From Peptococcaceae bacterium (lineage in GTDB: Bacteria; Bacillota; Desulfitobacteriia; Desulfitobacteriales; Syntrophobotulaceae), in the NCBI GenBank assembly GCA_009782825.1, contig WRII01000025.1, forward strand, positions 1 through 38,178: DNA of 38,178 nt, read 5' to 3'. Positions 21,938 to 29,848 of the stretch are shown piece by piece. The notes below the pieces were generated by a model that saw nothing but the letters and a program-made list of their open reading frames with translations, did no database searches and was not told the DNA's origin. Positions within the stretch are counted from its first letter, which is position 1; each line of letters starts with the position of its first letter. Position numbers and translations under genes: made by a program.

Positions 21938-22291
21938 ATGAACAATCCCTATCGCCCACTCTTGTCCGCCCTTGCCATCCTGGCCGGCCTCATCTTCATC
22001 GTATTCATCTCCCGGTTTCTGCCTGTTTTTATCGTGCTCCTTCTCCCCATGCTCATTTACTACGTGTTCAAGCACTTATTCCTCAAACACCCCAACTCCC
22101 CTGACCCCCGCAACAGGTTTTCCGGATCCTCCGATCCTGCAAAGAACTCAGGTTCTTCGGAAAACTCAGGGCCTGCCGGAGTTCCTCCCGGGCCAACCTC
22201 ATCTCAACCCTCATCAGACGACCGGGATTACGATATTGTCATAGACTCCAAAACCCATAAAGAATACCATATCCCCCGGAAAAAACATTAG
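21938..22291 (+). CDS. Small membrane protein of unknown function
   Basis: A 117-residue protein with AGAGGAGGAG before ATG 21938. Two hydrophobic segments nearly touch at about residues 9-25 and 28-46 (LLSALAILAGLIFIVFI, then FLPVFIVLLLPMLIYYVF). Residues 50-95 are a Ser/Pro/Gly/Asn-rich linker with degenerate repeats (GSSDPAKNSGSSENSGPAG). The end (DYDIVIDSKTHKEYHIPRKK) is more ordered. I do not recognise it; the architecture is common among short Clostridia proteins beside envelope genes. It converges on the histidine kinase gene. Confidence 0.6.
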   Translation: MNNPYRPLLSALAILAGLIFIVFISRFLPVFIVLLLPMLIYYVFKHLFLKHPNSPDPRNRFSGSSDPAKNSGSSENSGPAGVPPGPTSSQPSSDDRDYDIVIDSKTHKEYHIPRKKH

Positions 22292-22305
22292 GGACTGTAA
22301 CTAAA

Positions 22306-23055
22306 TCACATCGTCACCACTTTTTGGGATACCGGCGCCGCTTCCCCCTCATCAGACATCAGGCCACCGGCATCATAGACCTCGAAAACGACACGCACCG
22401 TCGACCCGGCAGAACTCGAATAGACCTTCATTTCGGCCCCATGACTTTCGACAATACTCTTGCAGGCCGCTAACCCCAACCCGGATCCATTAGCCTTTGT
22501 TGTTTTATAAGGCGATCCAATATCCTCCAGGATCGACGGATCAAACCCCGCTCCCTCATCAGTCACCTCAAAAACAACCTGCCCCTCTTCCATAAAAGTG
22601 CAAACAGTCACAGTTTTAGCTTGCTCCATAGCTTCAAAAGCATTCCGCACCAAGTTCAAAATCACCTGACAAAACCGCATACCGTCGATACAAATATCTG
22701 CAACCGGCGCCAGATCAAACACGATAGATTGCCGGTGCACCACCGCTTCGGCATTGAGCAGCTCGCTGATCGACAGAACAATGTCATTGATATTCCCACG
22801 ATCAAGCTCGAAATTCTTCGGCCGGGTCATGTGAATAAATTCACTCAGCAGACCCATAGCCCTGTCAATTTCGCTGATCATCCCGCGCAATTGCGGCAAG
22901 TAAGGCGCCATCTCTTCCTTCCACTCCATAACCTTCAAAGAACCGCTCACCATCGCCATAGGATTCCTCACCTCATGCACAACACTTCCGGCTATCTCTT
23001 CAATCGCTTGGGCGCGATCTATCATAACCATAATCTCATCATTATATTCTTTCAT
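22306..23055 (-). CDS. Orphan cytoplasmic sensor histidine kinase
   Basis: A 249-residue kinase. The phosphoacceptor is His27 in VVHEVRNPMAMVSGSL; the N box is VILNLVRNAFEAM, G1 VTDEGAGFDPSI, and G2 TKANGSGLGLAACKSIVESH. No membrane segment or PAS domain precedes the HisKA, and no response regulator lies nearby, so the input domain and partner are unknown. The short KinB/sporulation-like form (HEVRNPM) is frequent in endospore-forming Firmicutes. ATG 23055 is five bases after a perfect AAGGAGG; the TTG at 23088 lies further upstream with poorer spacing. The C-terminus has a short polar tail. Confidence 0.8.
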   Translation of the reverse strand: MKEYNDEIMVMIDRAQAIEEIAGSVVHEVRNPMAMVSGSLKVMEWKEEMAPYLPQLRGMISEIDRAMGLLSEFIHMTRPKNFELDRGNINDIVLSISELLNAEAVVHRQSIVFDLAPVADICIDGMRFCQVILNLVRNAFEAMEQAKTVTVCTFMEEGQVVFEVTDEGAGFDPSILEDIGSPYKTTKANGSGLGLAACKSIVESHGAEMKVYSSSAGSTVRVVFEVYDAGGLMSDEGEAAPVSQKVVTM

Positions 23056-23205
23056 CCAATCCTCCTTAGGACTTATTTCTCGCTCCAAAAGACCCCTCTA
23101 AAAGAACCCTCTAAATAATATTGTACACTATATTCCCTGAGAATTTCATAAATATATTGTTGTTTTTTGCAAAGTTGCAAGAAAAATAAAATGAGGTTTT
23201 CCTCC

Positions 23206-23601
23206 CTAAAATTCCCTCAATTCCCCCATAGCCGCTTCCATAACAGCTTGATCGCGCACCCGCAGTACGATTTGAGCCATTTCCCCGGCCTTCTCCACAA
23301 ACCCATACATATACTCCACAACAACACCCCGCTCCACCAGCTTGCCGAGGACTTCGGCCAATCCTCCCGGGCGATCCTCCACACGCAAACACCAGACCGG
23401 CGTCACCTTCACAACATACGCACGCTCCTTAAGCTGAGCCTCCACTTTCTCCGGGTTATCCACAATAAGACGCAGTACGCCGTAATCTTTCGTATCCGCC
23501 AAAGACAGAGCCTGGATATTGACATTGAGCTCCGCCAGAACACTGAGAGCCTGAGCCAGCCTCCCCTTAGCATTTTCCAAAAAAATAGATAATTGAAGCA
23601 T
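23206..23601 (-). CDS. Tandem ACT-domain protein next to phenylacetate-CoA ligase
   Basis: A 131-residue protein with two ACT domains: LSIFLENAKGRLAQALSVLAE (residues 4-24) and VEDRPGGLAEVLGKLVERGV (residues 73-92). ACT domains bind amino acids to regulate metabolism. The stop of paaK and this start are 17 bases apart, so they are one operon. Pairing of an ACT protein with PaaK is recurrent in anaerobes that degrade aromatic amino acids, where it may sense Phe, Tyr or Trp; that is inference here. No indolepyruvate oxidoreductase (iorAB) gene is in the window, which often completes the cluster. Confidence 0.85.
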   Translation of the reverse strand: MLQLSIFLENAKGRLAQALSVLAELNVNIQALSLADTKDYGVLRLIVDNPEKVEAQLKERAYVVKVTPVWCLRVEDRPGGLAEVLGKLVERGVVVEYMYGFVEKAGEMAQIVLRVRDQAVMEAAMGELREF

Positions 23602-23618
23602 GGAAACACCCTCCCTTT

Positions 23619-24875
23619 CTATTTTCTCTTATCCAGCACCCGCACCGCTTTCCCTTCGCTGCGGGGCAGGCTCCTCGGTTCCACAAAGCGTACCCGCGCT
23701 CCCAGACCCAGAATCGTATAAATACGCTGGCTCAGCTTCTCCCTCAAATCCTCAAGTAAACTGATCTCATCAACAACCTCCGGCGCCACCTCCACCTGAA
23801 CCTCAAGAGCATCCAAAGCCCCTTGGCGATCCACCACAATCAGGTAATGAGGCTCAATCCCCTCCACCGCCAAAATAGCCTCTTCAATTTGGCTTGGGAA
23901 CACATTAACACCGCGGATGATCAGCATATCATCCACCCGACCCGAGATCTTCTCCAAGCTCCATCCACAGAACCCGCACGCACAGTGACCATACGTCAGA
24001 GTCGTCAAGTCCTTCGTCCGGTAGCGAACCGAGGGAAACGCCTCCTTGCCCATGCTGGTCAGAACCAATTCCCCCTTGCGCCCCTGAGGCACAACACGAC
24101 CCTGATCATCCAGAATTTCCGGATAAAAATTCGGCGCCAGATGCAGTCCCTTCATATGAACGCACTCCATCGCCACACCCGGACCCATAACCTCACTCAG
24201 CCCATAGATGTCCAGCGCCCTTTCCAGCCCTAACCTCTGCTTAATCTCCCCACGCATAGCCTCCGTCCACGGCTCCGCCCCAAAGACCCCAACGCGCAAA
24301 TGAAAATCCTTCGGCGTCAGGCCCATATCCGCCGCCGCCGCCGCAATATGTAAGGCATATGACGGTGTACACGCCAACACCGTACTCTTCAAATCCCGCA
24401 AAAAAGCAATATGGCGCTCCGTATTCCCCCCCGACAGCGGAATCGTCAGGGCGCCCAGCCTTTCACTGCCATAATGGAGTCCCAGCCCTCCTGTAAACAG
24501 ACCATACCCATAACCCACCTGCACAATATCCTGAGGAGTAATCCCTGCCCGTTCCAAGGCCTTCGCCACCGCTGCGGCCCACATGTCAATATCTTTGGCC
24601 GTATACCCCACAACCGTCATCTTCCCCGTAGTTCCTGATGACGCCTGGATGCGTACAATATTCTCCAAAGGCTCGGCAAACAAACCGATAGGATAATTCT
24701 GGCGCAGATCTTCTTTGTGAGTCACAGGAATCTTTTGAAAATCCTCAATCGTCTGGATGTCCTCTGCCGAGGCAATCCCCACATTGGCGAAAGCCGAACG
24801 GTAATGGGGAACGCGCAGAGCGCGTTCTATGGTGTCTCTAAGCCTGATTAAAATAGTGTTATCGACAGCATCCAC
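23619..24875 (-). CDS. paaK: Phenylacetate-CoA ligase (PaaK type)
   Basis: Adenylate-forming ligase converting aryl acetates and ATP to aryl-acetyl-CoA. The ATP-binding P-loop is ASSGTTGKMTVVGYT at about residues 79-93; the AMP-binding motif appears as DIYGLSEVMGPG and the C-terminal hinge as RSEGKAVRVLDKRK. Metal-binding-like cysteines CACGFC are typical of PaaK. Length is 418 residues, near 430 for relatives; the usual N-terminal segment before LRDTI is shortened. Start GTG 24875 lies nine bases after GAGGAG. It forms an operon with the ACT-domain gene. In anaerobes it takes part in aromatic amino acid fermentation or aryl-acid activation. Confidence 0.9.
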   Translation of the reverse strand: MDAVDNTILIRLRDTIERALRVPHYRSAFANVGIASAEDIQTIEDFQKIPVTHKEDLRQNYPIGLFAEPLENIVRIQASSGTTGKMTVVGYTAKDIDMWAAAVAKALERAGITPQDIVQVGYGYGLFTGGLGLHYGSERLGALTIPLSGGNTERHIAFLRDLKSTVLACTPSYALHIAAAAADMGLTPKDFHLRVGVFGAEPWTEAMRGEIKQRLGLERALDIYGLSEVMGPGVAMECVHMKGLHLAPNFYPEILDDQGRVVPQGRKGELVLTSMGKEAFPSVRYRTKDLTTLTYGHCACGFCGWSLEKISGRVDDMLIIRGVNVFPSQIEEAILAVEGIEPHYLIVVDRQGALDALEVQVEVAPEVVDEISLLEDLREKLSQRIYTILGLGARVRFVEPRSLPRSEGKAVRVLDKRK

Positions 24876-24930
24876 GGTTTTTGTCTCCTCTTCTTGAGTT
24901 CATCTAGGGCTTTTCAAGATTGATTGCGAT

Positions 24931-24949
24931 TGCAAAAAGTCAATTTGCA
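24931..24949. repeat. Dispersed 19-bp near-palindrome, copy 1
   Basis: TGCAAAAAGTCAATTTGCA between metK and paaK. The exact reverse complement occurs at 31151-31169 and variants at 26190-26207 and 31067-31084. TGCAAA/TTTGCA ends give imperfect dyad symmetry. Confidence 0.7.
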
Positions 24950-24953
24950 ACTG

Positions 24954-26153
24954 TCACCTGCCATTTGCCGCCTCCCGCAGCGCCGCCGCCCGATCCGTCT
25001 TCTCCCAAGGCAAAGCCAGATCCAGCCGCCCAAAATGTCCATAGGCCGCTGTCTCCTGATAAATCGGCCGCCTCAGATCCAAGGCTTCAATAATCGCCGC
25101 AGGACGCAAGTCAAATTGCTCTGCCACCAGCTTCTCGATAATCGCCTCGTCCACCTTGCCTGTCTCAAAAGTATCTACAGCAATGGATACAGGCCGGGCC
25201 ACACCAATCGCATAAGCCAATTGAATTTCACAACGATCCGCCAGCCCCGCCGCCACAATATTCTTCGCAATATAACGCGCCGCATAAGACGCCGAACGAT
25301 CCACTTTAGTCGGATCCTTTCCGGAAAAAGCGCCGCCCCCATGGCGCGCCATGCCTCCATACGTATCAACAATAATCTTTCTGCCCGTCAGCCCCGTATC
25401 CCCTTCCGGCCCCCCCACCACAAAACGCCCTGTAGGGTTGATGTAACACTTGAGAGCCTCATGCATCATATTTTCAGGCACTACCGGCTTAATCACGTGG
25501 GCGCGCAGATCCACATCAATTTGCGCCAAAGAGATTTCCGGCATATGCTGAGTCGAAATCACAACCGACTCCACCCGTTTGGGCCGCCCGTTCTCATAAG
25601 CCACTGTTACCTGGGTCTTCCCGTCGGGACCCAGATAGCCCAGCAGGCCGTTTTTGCGCACTTCAGCCAACTTTCGGGACAGCGCGTGGGCCAGAAAAAC
25701 AGGCATGGGCATATACCCTTCCGTCTCATTGGTCGCATACCCAAACATCATCCCCTGATCCCCGGCGCCAATCTCCGCACGTTCGTTGGGCGCGACACCC
25801 TCACTCGCCTGCTTGGCTTCCAGAGACTTATCCACACCCAAAGCAATATCCGGCGACTGTTCCCCGATTGATGTCAGCACCGAGCATGTATCGGCGTCAA
25901 ACCCAAAGCGGCCGTGAGAATATCCAATCTTGCGCAGAGTTTTCCGGACAATGCGCGAAATGTCCACATAACAGCTGGTCGAGATTTCTCCACTGACCAA
26001 CACCAGTCCAGTCGTCGCTAAAGTTTCACAAGCAACCCGGGCATAGGGATCCTGGGCCAGAATTGTATCTAAAATCGCGTCGGAAATCTGGTCACAGACT
26101 TTATCCGGGTGACCCTCTGTTACGGATTCTGATGTAAATAAATGGTATGCCAT
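24954..26153 (-). CDS. metK: S-adenosylmethionine synthetase
   Basis: Makes S-adenosylmethionine from methionine and ATP. The start [18 protein letters not shown] is canonical and TAGGAGGAACTGA precedes ATG 26153. The signature [12 protein letters not shown] and the P-loop-like [17 protein letters not shown] are intact. At 399 residues it is full length. It lies 58 bases downstream of coaBC, in the same order as in many Clostridia. I looked for an S-box riboswitch and saw none; it is probably transcribed with coaBC. A repeat element lies between them. Confidence 0.95.
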   Translation of the reverse strand: MAYHLFTSESVTEGHPDKVCDQISDAILDTILAQDPYARVACETLATTGLVLVSGEISTSCYVDISRIVRKTLRKIGYSHGRFGFDADTCSVLTSIGEQSPDIALGVDKSLEAKQASEGVAPNERAEIGAGDQGMMFGYATNETEGYMPMPVFLAHALSRKLAEVRKNGLLGYLGPDGKTQVTVAYENGRPKRVESVVISTQHMPEISLAQIDVDLRAHVIKPVVPENMMHEALKCYINPTGRFVVGGPEGDTGLTGRKIIVDTYGGMARHGGGAFSGKDPTKVDRSASYAARYIAKNIVAAGLADRCEIQLAYAIGVARPVSIAVDTFETGKVDEAIIEKLVAEQFDLRPAAIIEALDLRRPIYQETAAYGHFGRLDLALPWEKTDRAAALREAANGR

Positions 26154-26180
26154 GGTTCAGTTCCTCCTATTTTATTGAAT

Positions 26181-26217
26181 TATTTTGGCGCAAAAAGATA
26201 ATTTGCATAGCTTATGT
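26181..26217. repeat. Dispersed near-palindrome, copy 2, between coaBC and metK
   Basis: The core GCAAAAAGATAATTTGCA is at 26190-26207. Flanks TATTTTGG on the left and CTTAT on the right are shared with the copy at about 31056-31092, so the conserved block is about 37 bp. Confidence 0.65.
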
Positions 26218-27636
26218 CATCCGATCCCCAATAACATCCACAAGCCGACGGGCCACTTCGGTCTTGCTCATCAGCGGCCACTCCTCCCGGGATCCGTCCC
26301 GAAACAGCACACTGACAATATTAGTGTCACCGCCAAACCCCGCGCCCTCCTGCGTGACATCGTTAACCACGAACATATCCGCGTTCTTGCGCCGCAGCTT
26401 CTCCTCAGCATGGGCCAACACATCATGAGTCTCCGCCGCGAACCCAACCAGAAACGGTTTCTTCCAGCCAATATCGTTCGGCTTACCGATACCGTTCGGT
26501 TTACCGATACCGTTCTGCTTACCGATACTGCTCGTCCTACCGATACCGCTCGGCTTCCTGATGTCGTTCACCTTGATCCGTCCCAATTCCGCCAAAATAT
26601 CCGGATTCGGCACAAGCTCAACACTCAACCGGCCATCGTCATGTCTGCACACGCTGCCATCCTCGCAAGTCCCATTACCATCCGTGCCCAGCCCATCGTT
26701 ATCCTTGCCAAATCTTTCGGCGTCTCCATCACCCTCGATGCTGTCCACGCCACTCCCGCCAACATCTTTCTTTATTTTTTTTTCAGCCACCCGAACAGGC
26801 CGGTAGTCCGCCACAGCCGCCGTCTTCACCACAACATCCGCCTCCGCGAACTCCTCCAGCACAGCTGTACGCATCTGCTCCGCCGTCATCACACGCACAC
26901 ACTTAACCCCCACGGCCGCCTCCCGCTCAGCTGCTGTCACCAAAACCACCTGGGCGCCGCTCTCCTGAAAAGCCTCCGCCAGAGCATGTCCCATTTTACC
27001 CGACCCCGCATTCCCTATGTAGCGAACAGGATCCAAAGGCTCCCGTGTCCCCCCAGCCGTCACCACAACCTTGCGCCCCTGCCAGCGCCCGCGCCGCGCC
27101 AAAAAACCCTCCAGCGCAGCCACAATCTCCTCCGGCTCGCTCATGCGCCCTTCTCCAGCCGTGCCACACGCCTGCATCCCCACAGCCGGCCCGATCATTC
27201 TCACCCCGCGGCCCCGCAGCAGCGCCAGGTTATGCTGAGTCGCCTCATGCCGGTACATAGCCCGATTCATAGCCGGAGCCGCAAAAACCGGACACGTCAG
27301 CGCTAAAAGCAGCGTCGATAAGAAATCGTCCGCCACCCCCACCGCCATTTTAGCCAGCACATTAGCCGTCGCCGGAGCTACCACCGCCAGATCCGCCTGC
27401 TCAGCCAATCCAACATGTTCAACCTTCCAAACCTTCGGTTCCTCAAACATCTCACTATGCACCGGATTTCCCGTAAGAGACCGAAACGTCAGCGGCGAAA
27501 CAAATTCAGCAGCCGCCCGAGTCATAACCACATGGACATGACCGCCTTTTTGGGCCAGCGCGCTGACCAGCGCCGCCGCCTTATAAGCCGCAATGCCCCC
27601 GCTCACGCCGCAAACCACATGCTTACCCGCCAACAT
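26212..27636 (-). CDS. coaBC: Bifunctional phosphopantothenoylcysteine decarboxylase/ligase with two insertions
   Basis: Two-domain enzyme of CoA synthesis. The CoaC half shows GVSGGIAAYKAAALV, ATANVLAKMA, APAMNRAMY and the catalytic-loop MQACGTAGEGRM. The CoaB half has VVTAGGTREPLDPVRYIGN and ends NIVSVLFRDGS. At 474 residues it is about 70 longer than relatives. The extra length is two insertions in CoaB: about 44 residues, Asp/Gly-rich, after KKIKK at about 288-331, and about 36 residues at about 354-388 built of repeated KPNGIG-type hexapeptides encoded by 18-bp tandem units. Both flank PNPDILAELG, a conserved stretch that remains intact. ATG 27636 follows the rpoZ stop directly. The enzyme is essential, so the insertions must be tolerated. 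Confidence 0.95.
   Translation of the reverse strand: MLAGKHVVCGVSGGIAAYKAAALVSALAQKGGHVHVVMTRAAAEFVSPLTFRSLTGNPVHSEMFEEPKVWKVEHVGLAEQADLAVVAPATANVLAKMAVGVADDFLSTLLLALTCPVFAAPAMNRAMYRHEATQHNLALLRGRGVRMIGPAVGMQACGTAGEGRMSEPEEIVAALEGFLARRGRWQGRKVVVTAGGTREPLDPVRYIGNAGSGKMGHALAEAFQESGAQVVLVTAAEREAAVGVKCVRVMTAEQMRTAVLEEFAEADVVVKTAAVADYRPVRVAEKKIKKDVGGSGVDSIEGDGDAERFGKDNDGLGTDGNGTCEDGSVCRHDDGRLSVELVPNPDILAELGRIKVNDIRKPSGIGRTSSIGKQNGIGKPNGIGKPNDIGWKKPFLVGFAAETHDVLAHAEEKLRRKNADMFVVNDVTQEGAGFGGDTNIVSVLFRDGSREEWPLMSKTEVARRLVDVIGDRMT
26471..26574 (-). repeat. 18-bp tandem repeat inside coaBC
   Basis: Five full units plus part of a sixth, starting at 26471, 26489, 26507, 26525, 26543 and 26561; plus-strand consensus ATACCGTTCGGCTTACCG. 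They encode repeats of the type (K/R)(P/Q)NGIG. Confidence 0.9.
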
Positions 27637-27846
27637 TTACTTAACCCCATCCCGGACACACTCGAACGTAATATCCTCCTCGGCAATTTTCCATAACGCC
27701 ATGCTAACCGGTTTTTGCTCCTCCGGAAAACCCTCAGGGCAGCTTCCCATGAGCATACGCGTACACTTAGCCGCAGCCACCACAAGAGTATACTTATTGT
27801 CAACTTTCTCCATCAGGACATCCAGAGACGGCTGGTTCATCATCAT
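27637..27846 (-). CDS. rpoZ: RNA polymerase omega subunit
   Basis: A 69-residue protein with NQPSLDVLMEKVDNKYTLVV and AAAKCTRML, the core omega motif (usually AAKRAR). Omega helps assemble beta-prime into RNA polymerase. The stop is immediately followed by the coaBC ATG, and gmk lies 40 bases upstream, as in the conserved gmk-rpoZ-coaBC order. ATG 27846 is ten bases after AAGGAGG; three ATG codons in a row make the exact start ambiguous. A 9-bp direct repeat (ATTCACAAT) occurs between this gene and gmk at about 27864-27895. Confidence 0.9.
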   Translation of the reverse strand: MMMNQPSLDVLMEKVDNKYTLVVAAAKCTRMLMGSCPEGFPEEQKPVSMALWKIAEEDITFECVRDGVK

Positions 27847-27886
27847 AAGATAAAAACCTCCTTATTCACAATTCACAATTCACAAT

Positions 27887-28489
27887 TCACAATTGTCTGT
27901 GGTCAAAAGTCACAACATCAATAATGTCCTTAATCTGATCAGCAGCCCGATCCACGACATCGTTCACCACCTGATAATCATAGAGAACCGCAGCCTTCAT
28001 CTCCTCATAAGCAATCCCAATACGTTTATCCACCTCATTCAGATCCTCAGTTCTCCTTCCTACCAAACGGCATTCCAGCTCGTTCATAGACGGCGGCACC
28101 AGAAAGATCAGCGTCGCCTCCGGCATGATTTTTTGAATCTGAGCCGCTCCCTTCGTCTCCAGCTCAAGAACAACCTTTTTTCCCTCCACCAGAAGCTTCT
28201 CCACATAAGCCCGGGGTGTGCCATAATAATGGCCATTAAACTCAGCCCATTCCAAAAACTCATCCTGCTCAATCATACTTTTAAATTCTTGATCAGACAC
28301 AAAAAAGTACTCCACACCATCCCGTTCCACCGTTCCATCAGGCATCCGGCGGGGGAGACGCGTCGTCGTCGAAATCGAATAATAAAGATCAGGACTTTTC
28401 ACTAACAAAGCCTTCAATACCGACGCTTTTCCCACCCCAGAGGGACCGGAAATAACAATCAATGAACCTTGAGCCGCCACACTATTCAT
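27887..28489 (-). CDS. gmk: Guanylate kinase
   Basis: Phosphorylates GMP to GDP. The P-loop reads VISGPSGVGKASVLKAL, where relatives have GKGT or GKGS, so the Gly before Ser is Ala. The GMP-binding stretch STTTRLPRR and EYFFVSDQEF are present, with a short insert (MPDGTVERDG) where others have GE. EWAEFNGHYYGTP is typical. The segment usually written as (L/I)EIDVQGA is LELETKGA here, unusual at the Asp and Gln. At 200 residues it is of normal length. The site before ATG 28489 is weak (GGGGGATGA, one base away). It follows remA. Confidence 0.9.
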   Translation of the reverse strand: MNSVAAQGSLIVISGPSGVGKASVLKALLVKSPDLYYSISTTTRLPRRMPDGTVERDGVEYFFVSDQEFKSMIEQDEFLEWAEFNGHYYGTPRAYVEKLLVEGKKVVLELETKGAAQIQKIMPEATLIFLVPPSMNELECRLVGRRTEDLNEVDKRIGIAYEEMKAAVLYDYQVVNDVVDRAADQIKDIIDVVTFDHRQL

Positions 28490-28531
28490 CCCCCATGCTC
28501 GATATTCGATATGCGCTGTTCACGATTCAAC

Positions 28532-28563
28532 ATCAGATATTCACGCTATCAGATACTCACGCC
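28532..28563 (-). repeat. 16-bp direct repeat at the remA stop codon
   Basis: ATCAGATATTCACGCT (28532-28547) and ATCAGATACTCACGCC (28548-28563). The second copy includes the remA stop (28557-28559). Confidence 0.7.
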
Positions 28564-28838
28564 GACTCCTGAGCAGAATCCGGCTCCTGAGCCCCTTCTT
28601 TGATCCCCAATCTATGTGCCACCGTTTCCGGCTGGATCGCTGACAACACCACATGCCGGCTGTCGCAGATCACCACAGCCCGCGTCTTACGTCCATAGGT
28701 CGCATCCACCAAAACCCCTCCGTCCCGCGCCTCCTGAATAATCCTTTTGATGGGCGCAGATTCCGGACTGACAATAGAGATAATCCGGTTTGCCGATATC
28801 ACATTTCCGAAACCAATATTGATGAGCTTAATATCCAT
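28557..28838 (-). CDS. remA: RemA/DUF370 extracellular matrix regulator
   Basis: A 93-residue protein with the family core [20 protein letters not shown], then [20 protein letters not shown] and [19 protein letters not shown]. RemA of B. subtilis is a ring-forming DNA-binding regulator of biofilm matrix and osmoprotection genes. Here it lies between yicC and gmk, as in many Firmicutes. The C-terminal [13 protein letters not shown] is a low-complexity extension beyond the usual end, and the stop codon sits in a 16-bp repeat. Confidence 0.92.
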   Translation of the reverse strand: MDIKLINIGFGNVISANRIISIVSPESAPIKRIIQEARDGGVLVDATYGRKTRAVVICDSRHVVLSAIQPETVAHRLGIKEGAQEPDSAQESA

Positions 28839-28901
28839 ACTTTTTTCCTCTTACTTCCTCTTATTTCTTCTTAATTTCTTCTTACTTCTTCTTACTTCTT
28901 C

Positions 28902-29792
28902 CTATTCCAAATTCTGAATCTGCTCCTTAATGTTCTCCACCAAGCTTTTCGCGTCAACCACACACTGAGCAATGAGCAAATCTCCCGCTTTAGCGCCGAC
29001 GGTATTCAATTCCCTATTCATCTCCTGCACCAAAAAATCCAGCCTTCGTCCCACCGCCTCACCACTTCCCAGAGCCTTGCCAAACTGGCCCAAGTGGCTT
29101 CTCAAACGGGTCACCTCTTCTTCTATGGACATTCGATCCGCCATCAGAGCCACTTCTTGAGCCACGCGGGAATCCTTCATCAGCGGATCCTCTCCTGCCA
29201 ACTGTTGGAGCCTTTGTTCCAAACGGGCCCGATACTCATCCACTACCTCCGGGGCCCTTGTGGCAATAACAGACAAACGCCCGTCCATCTCGCCAACCTT
29301 GCCCCACAGATCCTCAGCCAGAGAGTGCCCTTCTGTCTTACGCATCCCGGCAAACTGTTCCGCCGCCTGCTTCAGAGCCCCTTCCAAGAGTGGCCAGAAA
29401 CCCTCCAGATCGGCAGACTTGGTCTCCACCGCCAGCACATCCGGACAAGAAGCCAGATATTCCACATTGGCGCCATAAGGAACACCCAACAGAGATGCCA
29501 TCTCCTTTAGCCTTGAATCATACTCTAAGGCCAATCCTTTGTCAAGCTTCACCGTCCTCCCGCTTTCAGACAAAGCCTGAAATGTTATAAACACATCCAC
29601 TCGCCCCCGCCGCACAAACCGGCGCACAAGCTTCTTCACCCTGTCCTCCAGGGCAATCCACTCCCGCGGCATATGTACCACAATCTCCAAGAAGCGATGG
29701 TTCACCCCCTTCATTTCCACGCCAAAAACAGAGTTCTGCCCACTCATCCGGCCCGCACCAAACCCCGTCATGCTCACCACTGTATCCCGCAA
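28902..29792 (-). CDS. yicC: YicC/YloC family endoribonuclease
   Basis: A 296-residue protein that begins the remA-gmk-rpoZ block. YicC-type proteins act in RNA turnover (in E. coli on RyhB) and can be site-specific endoribonucleases. Visible motifs: SMTGFGAG at the start, MKGVNHRFLEI, MPREWIALEDRVKKLVRRFVRRGRVDVF (split here for length), and at the end DFLVQEMNRELNTVGAKA. I chose TTG 29792 (seven bases after GGAGG) since the family starts just before SMTGFG; the open frame extends further upstream to 29936, but that part has no similarity. A CT-rich stretch of TTCTTCTTAC repeats separates it from remA at 28850-28901. Confidence 0.85.
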   Translation of the reverse strand: MRDTVVSMTGFGAGRMSGQNSVFGVEMKGVNHRFLEIVVHMPREWIALEDRVKKLVRRFVRRGRVDVFITFQALSESGRTVKLDKGLALEYDSRLKEMASLLGVPYGANVEYLASCPDVLAVETKSADLEGFWPLLEGALKQAAEQFAGMRKTEGHSLAEDLWGKVGEMDGRLSVIATRAPEVVDEYRARLEQRLQQLAGEDPLMKDSRVAQEVALMADRMSIEEEVTRLRSHLGQFGKALGSGEAVGRRLDFLVQEMNRELNTVGAKAGDLLIAQCVVDAKSLVENIKEQIQNLE

Positions 29793-29848
29793 ACTTCCAC
29801 CTCCCTGCCCGGTGTTCACTATTCGATATCCAATATCCGACACGACTT

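Noticed and set aside
26154-26211. S-box riboswitch for metK
   Set aside because: The gap to coaBC is only 58 bases and holds a dispersed repeat, too short for the aptamer.
24924-27306. Plus-strand frames of 315 and 373 codons over metK and coaBC
   Set aside because: Both are antisense to conserved housekeeping genes with full motif support and have no ribosome site or recognisable domain.
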